NCBI GenBank assembly: GCA_016840945.1 | Contig: JAEORJ010000203.1 | Span: forward strand, 1 to 25,097 | From: Candidatus Gerdarchaeota archaeon | Lineage (GTDB): Archaea; Asgardarchaeota; Heimdallarchaeia; JABLTI01 | Length of the DNA stretch: 25,097 nt | Direction of reading: 5' to 3' | Part shown: positions 15,235-23,576 of the stretch, one piece after another | Position numbering within the stretch: position 1 is the stretch's first letter | Layout of the letters: each line of letters starts with the position of its first letter | Position numbers and translations under genes: made by a program | Notes under the pieces: model-generated | What the model saw: the letters and a program-made list of their open reading frames with translations, nothing else | Database searches by the model: none | What the model was told of the DNA's origin: nothing

Positions 15235-17214
15235 TTATGAGCGTGTTGGCTTTCCTTTACCCTTTAATGATTCAATTGCTGCTTTCTTCAATTGTTCTTC
15301 AAGTCTTTGTTCATACTCTGTGATTCCAGCTTTGAATTTGTCAACTATTCCACTTTTATCTTTTATTAAAGCGTGTTCTAATACTTCATAAAAGCGTGTA
15401 ACAGGGATGATATGAATTTTCTCTCTATCTTCATCACTAAGAACAATATCACTAAGATTAGCTAATGGAAGGATAATGGTTTTTATTCCTGCTTCCATAG
15501 CTGCTTCAACTTTGAAGGTAGCTCCACCAATAGGTAAGACCTCACCTCTTACAGAAAGAGAACCAGTCATAGCTACATCTTGTCGAACAGGAATCCTTGT
15601 TAATGCTGAAACTACAGCTGTTGCTATTGAAACACTAGCACTATCACCTTCAACGCCAGAATAGGATTGCAAGAATTGAACGTGAACATCGTGATGTGAA
15701 ATATCAATACCAGTGTATTTCTTAATAATTGCACTGACGTTTAAGACTGATTCTTGAGCTATTTCACCTAATTTTCCTGTAGCAATGATTTTACCTTCTT
15801 GGTTACTTAGTGCAGGAGTAACTTCTGCTTCAACATTGGTTACAATACCACTTCGTTGGCCGAGGACAGCTAATCCATTAACTCTACCAACTAGAGCGCC
15901 TTCATTAAGGATTATTTGATAATCACGGCGTATTTCGATATATTTTTCGGCTATTTGCTGTTCTAAAGATCCTGCGAGAGTTTTGGCTTGTAGAACATGT
16001 TCAACTTTAGTAATAGATGAATTAGATTCACGGGCAATATCACCTGCTGCTCGTATTAATCCACCCATTTCTCTGAACATTAGGGTTAAGCTGTTTTTCT
16101 TAGTTGATCGCCTACGGAACTCTCTGATTATTTCTTCAACAGCTTCTTTAGAAAAGTGGGGGATACGACCATCTTTGGATACTTCTTGAGCAACAAATCG
16201 AACAATTTTATTTCGATTTTCAAGAGTATCAGGCATTACTTCATCCATATAGATTTCATAACCATAACCACGAATTCTGGAACGAAGAGCTGGGTGCATA
16301 TTTTCCATTGTAGGCAAGTTTCCGGCAGCTATTAAGATGAAATCACAAGGCACTGGTTCAGTGCGAACCATAGCACCACTACTAAGCTCACTTTGGCCAG
16401 TAATTTGGAATTCTTTTTCTTGCATAGCGGTAAGGAGTTGTTGTTGAGTACGCATAGCTAAAGTACCAATTTCATCACAATAAAGTACACCTTTATGTGA
16501 TTTGTGAATTAAACCAGCTTCTACACGTTCATGAGCGGGAGTACCAAGACCACCACTTTGGAAGGGGTCATGTCTGACATCACCTAATAATGCACCAGCA
16601 TGAGCACCTGTCGCATCATTAAATGGTGCGTGAGTTTGTTGGCTGGTATCTACTAAGAGCTTTGGCACTAAATTCTCCGACCGGCTTCTTAATTGACCCA
16701 TAATAAGGAAGGAAAAGAATGAAACGAATAAACCGATAAGTACTAAAAATGGTCTAAAATCAGCTTCATTAATTGGTACAAAAATAACATACAACATAAT
16801 AGCTAATGGAATTATTAAGCTAATAATCATGCGAAGATTTTGGCCTTTTGTTGCTTTTTCCATGTAGCGATCGATAATCCTTCGACCTTCACCAGAACCC
16901 ACTGTGACGATTTTAGGAGTATTGCTATCTTTTCTGTTAGGTACACATAGAATATCTTCAAGATCTTCTCTTGGAAGTAACTCAGCCATTGCAGCACCTA
17001 ACATACTTTTACCTGTTCCAGGTTCACCAATTAATAAGACATTTCTTCTTTGAATTGCAGCTTTTCTAACAAGGTCAACTGCTTTTTTCTGCCCAAGAAC
17101 TTGATCAATTAATCTTGTTGGTACAGGGATTTCAGCAGTAGACTTAATATTAACATCAATTAATGGTTCTTCGTTAGCATTATTGCTAGACTTTTTTGTG
17201 TCTGATTTGCTCAT
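15235..17214 (-). CDS. lonB: Archaeal LonB-type membrane-bound ATP-dependent protease
   Basis: A 659-residue AAA+ serine protease that degrades misfolded and regulatory proteins at the inner face of the membrane. Walker A is GEPGTGKS (63-70), followed by two transmembrane helices (about 129-147 and 154-173) inserted in the ATPase domain, the hallmark of archaeal LonB. Walker B is VLYCDEIG (243-250), sensor-1 AAGN is at 296-299, and an Arg-rich sensor region follows. The protease domain (about 440-640) has the catalytic Ser525 in EGDSASV and Lys568 in GGATFKVEAA. ATG at 17214 is preceded by GAGAG. No intein is present. Length and order are normal for the family. It is divergent from the first solute-binding protein gene across 372 bp. 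Confidence 0.96.
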   Translation of the reverse strand: MSKSDTKKSSNNANEEPLIDVNIKSTAEIPVPTRLIDQVLGQKKAVDLVRKAAIQRRNVLLIGEPGTGKSMLGAAMAELLPREDLEDILCVPNRKDSNTPKIVTVGSGEGRRIIDRYMEKATKGQNLRMIISLIIPLAIMLYVIFVPINEADFRPFLVLIGLFVSFFSFLIMGQLRSRSENLVPKLLVDTSQQTHAPFNDATGAHAGALLGDVRHDPFQSGGLGTPAHERVEAGLIHKSHKGVLYCDEIGTLAMRTQQQLLTAMQEKEFQITGQSELSSGAMVRTEPVPCDFILIAAGNLPTMENMHPALRSRIRGYGYEIYMDEVMPDTLENRNKIVRFVAQEVSKDGRIPHFSKEAVEEIIREFRRRSTKKNSLTLMFREMGGLIRAAGDIARESNSSITKVEHVLQAKTLAGSLEQQIAEKYIEIRRDYQIILNEGALVGRVNGLAVLGQRSGIVTNVEAEVTPALSNQEGKIIATGKLGEIAQESVLNVSAIIKKYTGIDISHHDVHVQFLQSYSGVEGDSASVSIATAVVSALTRIPVRQDVAMTGSLSVRGEVLPIGGATFKVEAAMEAGIKTIILPLANLSDIVLSDEDREKIHIIPVTRFYEVLEHALIKDKSGIVDKFKAGITEYEQRLEEQLKKAAIESLKGKGKPTRS

Positions 17215-17586
17215 TTTAATCTCTCAATTATTATAGTATAATGGGTTCTAACCATATTGCAAAGAATAGATTTGCGAGATTTTTTTATTCTCTATTGTTT
17301 AATTGCCTTTTTTTCTTTTAAAGACTAACAATTATTCTGATTTATATTTCGCTATATTTACCCTTTGATAGTTATTTATTGCTCTATAACCAATAAAAAT
17401 ATGACTAAAATGTTGTATTTTAATTAAAAGGCTTGCTTTTATCATTTTCTTTAGACTAAGTTCTATTTGAATTCAGAACGAATGTAAACCTTATAAGTTA
17501 ATATCGGTTAACCTATATATGGGTAAAATGACCCATTGATTACGAATTTAGAACATTTTAGTGATCCGGAAATTAGGTGACACGAA
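17215..17586. other. 372-bp divergent intergenic region between lonB and the first SBP gene
   Basis: No gene is seen here. It is AT-rich and should hold promoters for both sides. On the lonB side a TATA-like stretch is near 17231-17243 and an imperfect dyad ATGGGTTCTAACCAT is at 17241-17255. The middle carries the palindrome TGAATTCA (17468-17475), flanked by GTTCT (17460-17464) and AGAAC (17475-17479). The SBP side holds GGTTAACC, a TATA-like box and a second ATGGGT/ACCCAT dyad, described separately. Confidence 0.6.
17506..17536 (+). promoter_or_regulatory. TATA-like box with flanking dyads before the first SBP gene
   Basis: A palindrome GGTTAACC (17506-17513) runs into CCTATATAT (17512-17520, candidate TATA box), which runs into a perfect 6-bp inverted repeat ATGGGT-N6-ACCCAT (17519-17536). 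The start of transcription would fall near 17540, giving a leader of about 45 nt with an AGGTGA ribosome site before ATG 17587. The dyads sit where a repressor would block TBP or polymerase. Confidence 0.45.
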
Positions 17587-19467
17587 ATGCAAAAAAATAA
17601 AGTAAAATCGGCCATCCTTGTCGGTGTGGTTTTATCACTATTTGTTATAGGAACTTTTGGTGTTCAACCTGTAAAAACTGATGCTATTGATCCTTTCTTT
17701 ACATTAGTAGCTAAAACAAATGGTGGAGGAGTAAGACCAGACTATCTTAACTTCCTAAAACAACACTTAGCAAGAATTGGCATTAATGTTGATGTTATTG
17801 TGCAAGATTGGCCTACTTTTGTAGGTGAATTAGTTGCATTCAGAGATTTCGACCTCTGTTATGTTGCTTTAACAGGTGGAGGTGCTGACCCAGACTTTAC
17901 TGGTGTCTATAATGAAAACGGTTCGTTGAACTTATTTGGTTATGATACTTCTATGGACTATGACGAAGAATTAGGAACGGGTATCAACGAATGGTATATG
18001 AGAGAAGGTAATCTCATTATGCCACCAGACTCAGAAGAACGTGTACAACACTACTGGGAATGGGAACAATACTTAATGGATAAAATATGCCCATTATTAC
18101 CAACTTTTGCACCATACAACTATGTTGCTCAATGGAATGAATTAGAAGGGTATAATTTCACCAATGGTATTGTCCAATCCTGGGGTAAAATGTACTGGGA
18201 TGGTACTCATACGGGTCAAACAAACACAGATGAATTTGTTATTAATGATGCTGCTTGGTCTGATCTTAATCCATTGTTCCAAGATGATACTTCATCCTCA
18301 AGAATTAGTAATGCTGCTTTAGATCCATTGATCTGGTATGATGCTGACTTAAGCGTCTGGCCTCACTTAGCTGAAAGCTATACCATGATAGATGATACAC
18401 ACTTACGTGTAACCATCAGACAAGGTATCAAGTGGGCTGATGACCCTGACGGTTTCTTTACCAACGAATATCTTGATGCTGAAGATGTTTACTTCACCTT
18501 TTATGCTTGGGCTCATGTCTCAAATGACCAACAAGTATTTGAATGGATTAAAAATATGGAAATTCTTGATCAATATACCATCGATATTTATATCGACGGT
18601 GATCCAAGTACTCCAGAAGACGATCCTTATGCACCATTCTTACCATCCATTAGCCGTAATATTCTACCTGAGCACTATTTGAATCAAACTCAATTAGCAG
18701 ATGGTGTTACTCCAGACATTACTCATCCATCCTGGAATAAATACGCAACCAACTGTTTCGGTACTGGTCTATTTGAGATCGGCGACTTTACAGAAGGTGT
18801 TGAAACATCTCTAAGCTTAAGAACTGACTGTTGGTGGTTAGATGAAACAATCACCAGTGATACAGCTCTTGACTGGGTAAACAGATTCGGATTTGATGCT
18901 GCTTGGGATGCAAATGGTTTGGACACTTACAGAATCAGAATCATTCCTGATGCGCAAACTGCTTTATTAGAATTTGAAGCTGGTAAACTTGATATGGTTG
19001 GTGTTACTCCCTTCCCTGAAAGAAGAGACCAATATATGGACGATCCTCGATTTGAAATCCAATCAGATACAGTATTCTTCTTTGGTTTCTTCGGCTTTAA
19101 TATGAGAGAAGTTAGAGAAGATATTGGTAACCGTGATATTGCTCCAGGTGATCCAAGTATGACAGTCGGTTTATGCATTAGAAAAGCCATCTGTTATGCT
19201 GTTAACAGAGTTGAAATCAACGATGTTATTCACAGAGGCGAATATACCATAACTGATCATCCAATCTATCAAAAACAAGGTATTTGGTGTAATCCAAATA
19301 TTATTCGTTATAACCACGACCTCGATAAAGCTAGAGAGTACATGACCAAAGCTGGATTCGACTTAAGTTGGACTCCTTCATCTCCAGGTTTCACTCTCTG
19401 GGTATCAATTTCCTCATTGTTAATTGCGGCATCTGTTTCAATTTTGGTATTACGAAAAAAGAAATAG
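17587..19467 (+). CDS. Circularly permuted SBP_bac_5 (DppA/OppA-type) solute-binding protein, copy 1
   Basis: A 626-residue extracytoplasmic binding protein, presumably for an ABC importer. The domain order is rotated relative to DppA. After a signal/anchor (1-29), residues 36-190 match the C-terminal part of DppA: FFTLVAKT, LARIGINVDVIVQDW, DFDLCYVALTGGGADPDF, RVQHYWEWEQYLM, LEGYN. Residues 215-591 then match its N-terminal and middle parts: SDLNPLF, WPHLAESYT, LDAEDVYFTFY, CFGTGLFEI, IRKAICYAVNRVEIN, YNHDLDKAREYMTKAGF. A short Pro/Ser linker and a C-terminal span (602-622) ending RKKK complete it. The Asp that binds the peptide amine in DppA/OppA is Gly here (TGGGADPD), so the ligand may not be a peptide. 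Codons are richer in C-ending forms than in copies 2 and 3. AGGTGA precedes ATG 17587. Confidence 0.9.
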   Translation: MQKNKVKSAILVGVVLSLFVIGTFGVQPVKTDAIDPFFTLVAKTNGGGVRPDYLNFLKQHLARIGINVDVIVQDWPTFVGELVAFRDFDLCYVALTGGGADPDFTGVYNENGSLNLFGYDTSMDYDEELGTGINEWYMREGNLIMPPDSEERVQHYWEWEQYLMDKICPLLPTFAPYNYVAQWNELEGYNFTNGIVQSWGKMYWDGTHTGQTNTDEFVINDAAWSDLNPLFQDDTSSSRISNAALDPLIWYDADLSVWPHLAESYTMIDDTHLRVTIRQGIKWADDPDGFFTNEYLDAEDVYFTFYAWAHVSNDQQVFEWIKNMEILDQYTIDIYIDGDPSTPEDDPYAPFLPSISRNILPEHYLNQTQLADGVTPDITHPSWNKYATNCFGTGLFEIGDFTEGVETSLSLRTDCWWLDETITSDTALDWVNRFGFDAAWDANGLDTYRIRIIPDAQTALLEFEAGKLDMVGVTPFPERRDQYMDDPRFEIQSDTVFFFGFFGFNMREVREDIGNRDIAPGDPSMTVGLCIRKAICYAVNRVEINDVIHRGEYTITDHPIYQKQGIWCNPNIIRYNHDLDKAREYMTKAGFDLSWTPSSPGFTLWVSISSLLIAASVSILVLRKKK

Positions 19468-19483
19468 CCCTCAAATAACCTCT

Positions 19484-19505
19484 AAGCAGGGAGCAATCCC
19501 TGCTT
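19484..19505 (+). terminator. Hairpin terminator after SBP copy 1
   Basis: A perfect 9-bp stem (AAGCAGGGA at 19484-19492, TCCCTGCTT at 19497-19505) closes a GCAA tetraloop of the stable GNRA type. A pyrimidine-rich CTCTTTCTTT tract follows. It starts 17 nt after the stop codon. It separates copy 1 from copies 2-3 and may also stabilise the 3' end of the copy-1 message. Confidence 0.65.
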
Positions 19506-19715
19506 CTCTTTCTTTATTTAAGTTTTAACTATTTGAAAGATAATTAAAAAAAATTGATGAAAAAACCGTATTTTTTTAGAAAAAAAAACAACTAACTTTT
19601 TTTAACGGAAAATTAATCTTGTTTTTCTATTAATTATAAAAAAAAATATTATATTAATAAATCTGATATTTATTCAGCAATAATTTATTGCTTAATATTT
19701 AGGGAGTTAATTTTT

Positions 19716-21584
19716 TTGAAGGAAAAGAAAATCATTATTGTTTTGGGAATTTTAGTATTGGGGTTTGTTAGTGGCTCAATTTTTGTCCAACCTTTGGAAA
19801 CTTCTGCTATGGACCCTTTCTTTACTCTTACTGCAGCAACAATTGTTGGGGGAACTAGACTAGATTATATGAATTTATTGAAACAACAGTTAGCAAGAAT
19901 TGGTATTAACATTGATATCGATTATCTTACATGGATTGATATTGCCTTTCATTTGAAAAATCTTTATGACTATGATATTTTCTATCTTGATATCGACTTA
20001 TATTCCTCTATTCAAGATTATAGATTATACTACAGCGAAAATGGCTCTATAAATGATAGTTTATTTGGGTATGATACTTCTTTAGATTGGAGCGAAGAAT
20101 TAGGTACAGGAATTAATGAGTGGTATTTGAATGAGGGATTAAAAAAATACCCGCAAAACTCACTAGAACGTTTACAACATTATTGGAATTGGCAACAATA
20201 TCTTATGGACAAAATTTGCCCTTGTAAACCAATGTTTGCACCAAATAACTATATGGCTTATTGGTCCAACTTGCAAGGATATAACTATTCAGAGGGATTA
20301 TTGCAATCATGGGGGAAAATGTCCTGGGAAGGGTCTCATTATGGACAGTCTAGTGTTGATGAACTAAAGATAATAGATAAGCAATGGAGTGACCTTAATC
20401 CACTATTTCAAGATGATGAGGCTTCGTTTTTCATATCAAAAGCATGTCTTGATCCATTGATTTGGTTAGATAATAATCTTCAATATTGGCCACATTTAGC
20501 AAAAAGCTTTACATTTATCAATGATACCACTATAGAAATCGTTTGTCGAGAAGGTATTAAATGGGCAGCTGATCCCGATGGTAACTTTACCTATGAGTAT
20601 TTTGATGCTCGAGATGTTTATTTTACACTTTATTCTTGGGCACATGTATCGAATGATAGCCATCTCTATGAATGGCTAAAAGATATGGAAATAATCGATG
20701 ATTATACCCTTAGAATTTATATTGATGGTGATAAAGATTTACCGGGAAATCAACCTGTACTATCATCACTAAATCTACTATCAGTTGGAATTTTACCCGA
20801 ACATTACCTTAATCAAACACAAATGGCTGATGGAATCACGCCAGATATTACTCATCTTTCTTGGTATAAATATGCCTACAATTGCTTTGGTACAGGACTT
20901 TTTACCATTGATAGTTATACGCCCTATTATGAAACCGTTCTAAAAGTAAATCAAGATTGTTGGTGGTTGAATGATTTACTAACAAATGATCCTGTGATTG
21001 ATTGGAATAATCGATTTGGAACTTTTGATAGCACTATAAATCAATTAATTGTGAAATATTTTAAACATGAATATGAAGCTCAGGGACCGTTTGAATCTGG
21101 CTTGATAGATTTGTTGGAAATCACTGATTTTTCAAGTATTGATTATTATCAAACTAACACAGATTTTAATGTGCAATCCAAACCTAGTTTATATTTTGGA
21201 ATTGTTGGTTTTAATATGAGAGAAGATAGAAATGTCATTGGTAACCGCAATCTCGCTTTTGGTAATTCAAGTTTAACCATCGGTTTATGCATAAGAAAAG
21301 CAATCTGTTATGCTATAAATCGGATTGAAATTAATTCATTATTACATGTATATCCTTATACTATTGTAAATCAACCAATTTCACCACTATCAGGTATATG
21401 GTTAAATCCAGACATTATTAGCTATGATTTCAATCTCGAACAAGCTAAACATTATTTGAGTATTGCCGGATATGGTGGTTGTTGGACTCCCTCTACAAAT
21501 GGTTTTGGATTCTTTTTGACAATAGCTACTATATTTATTATTAGTGTATTAATTTTAAAGAAAAAACAAATTAATTTGAGGTGA
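19716..21584 (+). CDS. Circularly permuted SBP_bac_5 solute-binding protein, copy 2
   Basis: A 622-residue paralogue of copy 1 with the same rotated order: signal/anchor (1-30), DppA C-terminal-like part (about 36-190, with LARIGINIDI, SLERLQHYWNWQQYLM and LQGYNYSEG), then the DppA N-terminal-like part (SDLNPLFQDDE, WPHLAKSFTF, FDARDVYFTLY, CFGTGLFTI, IRKAICYAINRIEIN, YDFNLEQAKHYLSIAGY), and a C-terminal span before KKKQ. The segment equivalent to the DppA ligand-binding DxxDPD loop is strongly changed (LDIDLYSSIQDY), so the ligand probably differs from copy 1. The start is TTG 19716, chosen for AGGGAG at 19701-19706 with a 9-nt spacer and an N-terminus in register with copy 1. The preceding 248 bp is AT-rich and holds the copy-1 terminator and presumably a promoter. 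Confidence 0.88.
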   Translation: MKEKKIIIVLGILVLGFVSGSIFVQPLETSAMDPFFTLTAATIVGGTRLDYMNLLKQQLARIGINIDIDYLTWIDIAFHLKNLYDYDIFYLDIDLYSSIQDYRLYYSENGSINDSLFGYDTSLDWSEELGTGINEWYLNEGLKKYPQNSLERLQHYWNWQQYLMDKICPCKPMFAPNNYMAYWSNLQGYNYSEGLLQSWGKMSWEGSHYGQSSVDELKIIDKQWSDLNPLFQDDEASFFISKACLDPLIWLDNNLQYWPHLAKSFTFINDTTIEIVCREGIKWAADPDGNFTYEYFDARDVYFTLYSWAHVSNDSHLYEWLKDMEIIDDYTLRIYIDGDKDLPGNQPVLSSLNLLSVGILPEHYLNQTQMADGITPDITHLSWYKYAYNCFGTGLFTIDSYTPYYETVLKVNQDCWWLNDLLTNDPVIDWNNRFGTFDSTINQLIVKYFKHEYEAQGPFESGLIDLLEITDFSSIDYYQTNTDFNVQSKPSLYFGIVGFNMREDRNVIGNRNLAFGNSSLTIGLCIRKAICYAINRIEINSLLHVYPYTIVNQPISPLSGIWLNPDIISYDFNLEQAKHYLSIAGYGGCWTPSTNGFGFFLTIATIFIISVLILKKKQINLR

Positions 21585-21592
21585 ATTTTGAA

Positions 21593-23467
21593 TTGTTTAA
21601 GCAAAAACTAAATTCTGTTTTAGTAATCACATTGATATCGACAGTAATCATCATCGGAGCTGCTGGTGTACAGTCAGTAAATGTAAATGGAATAGAATCA
21701 CTTTTCACTCTGGTAGCAAAAACAAATAATGAGGGAGTAGGACCTGATTACTTGAATCTTATTAAACAACAATTAGCTATAATTGGTATAAATCTTGATA
21801 TAATATTGCTACCATGGAATAATTTTATTTTAGATCTTTTCACCTATCGAGATTTTGACCTTTTCTATGTAGGGATATTTGGTGGAGATTCAAACATCGA
21901 TTATTCAGAAGTTTATTCAGAAAATGCTTCATTTAATTTCTTTGGTTATGATACAAATTATGATTGGGATGATGAATTAAGTACTGGTGTAAATGAATGG
22001 TATTTACAGCAGGGACCGTTAATTGTTCCCCCTAATTCTAATGAGCGCATCCAACATTATTATAATTGGCAAAATTATCTTATGGATGAAGTTTGCCCTC
22101 TATTACCATTTTTAGTTCCTAATAATTATGTTGGTTATTGGTCCAATCTTGAAGGATACAATTTTGAGGATGGTATTTTACAATCGTGGGGAAAAATGTT
22201 TTGGGATGGTTCACATAACGAGCAAATTACCACTCAAGAATTAGTCATTGCTGATGCACAATGGGATTGGTTTAATCCTATATTTCAATATGAATCTAGT
22301 GCTCGTTTTATTTCCTCTTTATGCTTAGATCCCCTTTTATGGTTTGATACTGATAGAACTATTTGGCCACATTTAGCTGAAAGCTATACTTTTACTGATA
22401 ATACTACTCTCGAGATAAAATGTCGTCAAGGGATAAAATGGGCACCTGATTTTGAAGGTATTTTTACCAATGAATTTTTCGATGCCCGAGATTTGTATTT
22501 TACATTATATATTTGGAGGTATTTTATTACTTCCACCTTTTTGAGATGGATTGATGATATGCAAATCATAGATGATTATACATTGAGAATTAGTATCGAT
22601 AGTTCAAAATTTATCGAAGGTAAACAACCTTACGCTTCATGTTTAGAAGACCTTAATCTATTGATATTACCAGAACACTATTTGAATCAGTCACAATTAC
22701 ATGATGGGGTAACGCCTGATATTACTCATCCATCTTGGGATATTTTTGGAAATCATTGTTTTGGTACGGGATTATTTGAATTATATGATTATACAAAAGA
22801 TTATGAGACAATTTTAAAAACAAATCCAAATAGTTGGTGGTTAAATGAAGAATTAACCAACAATCCATCATTAGATTGGGCAAGACGTTTTGGAACCTTT
22901 GATCATAATCTAAATCAACTACGAATTTTAAGTTCATCATCTTTTCAAGAAACGAAAAAAATGTTTGATGCTGGTCATGTTGATATCATGGAATTATCCA
23001 CCGACTATAATTTAAAGAATGATTATTTAGCTAACCCAAGTTTTGATATTCAATCAAAAATTGATACTGGGTTTTACTTTTTAGGGTATAATATGAGAGA
23101 AGTAAGACATCCCATTGGGAGTCGAATACCTACTGATGGTAATTCTTCAATTTCTATTGGATTAGCAACTCGCAAAGCAATGAATTATGCTATTAATAGA
23201 GAAGAGATTAATTCTGTTGTGCATCAGGGAGAATATGCTATTTCTGATTATCCTGTATCAAGCGCACTTGGAATCTGGCTCAATCCAAATATTATTCAAT
23301 ATGATTACAATCTTGAAAAAGCAAACTACTACTTGTGGATTATTGAGCCGGGAACTTGGACACCGCCAAATCCTGGTTTTAGGATTATGATTTCAATTTC
23401 TTCTCTTCTAATTGTCATGTCTATTTCATTGCTAAATAATCGAAAAAAGAAACTTCAGAGAAATTAA
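21593..23467 (+). CDS. Circularly permuted SBP_bac_5 solute-binding protein, copy 3
   Basis: A 624-residue third paralogue, closer to copy 1 in its N-terminal part (FTLVAKTN, LAIIGINLDII, DFDLFYVGIFGGD). The order is again rotated: DppA C-terminal-like region first, then WFNPIFQYES, WPHLAESYTF, FDARDLYFTLY, CFGTGLFEL, TRKAMNYAINREEIN and YDYNLEKANYYL, ending in a TPPNPGF linker, a span and RKKKLQRN. The frame opens at GTG 21581, which overlaps the copy-2 stop. TTG 21593 is preferred because GAGGTGA (21578-21584) lies 8 nt before it and the signal sequence then has exactly the same length to GVQ (27 residues) as copy 1. The 8-nt gap to copy 2 indicates one operon and coupled translation. Confidence 0.88.
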   Translation: MFKQKLNSVLVITLISTVIIIGAAGVQSVNVNGIESLFTLVAKTNNEGVGPDYLNLIKQQLAIIGINLDIILLPWNNFILDLFTYRDFDLFYVGIFGGDSNIDYSEVYSENASFNFFGYDTNYDWDDELSTGVNEWYLQQGPLIVPPNSNERIQHYYNWQNYLMDEVCPLLPFLVPNNYVGYWSNLEGYNFEDGILQSWGKMFWDGSHNEQITTQELVIADAQWDWFNPIFQYESSARFISSLCLDPLLWFDTDRTIWPHLAESYTFTDNTTLEIKCRQGIKWAPDFEGIFTNEFFDARDLYFTLYIWRYFITSTFLRWIDDMQIIDDYTLRISIDSSKFIEGKQPYASCLEDLNLLILPEHYLNQSQLHDGVTPDITHPSWDIFGNHCFGTGLFELYDYTKDYETILKTNPNSWWLNEELTNNPSLDWARRFGTFDHNLNQLRILSSSSFQETKKMFDAGHVDIMELSTDYNLKNDYLANPSFDIQSKIDTGFYFLGYNMREVRHPIGSRIPTDGNSSISIGLATRKAMNYAINREEINSVVHQGEYAISDYPVSSALGIWLNPNIIQYDYNLEKANYYLWIIEPGTWTPPNPGFRIMISISSLLIVMSISLLNNRKKKLQRN

Positions 23468-23576
23468 CTAAAGGAGCTATGACTAATTTAAATCAAATAC
23501 TCGTAGTAAATAAAGCTAGAAAAATTCTTGAGTGAATAATTACCTTGAGAGTATATCTATGAATGAGGTTTGCTAA

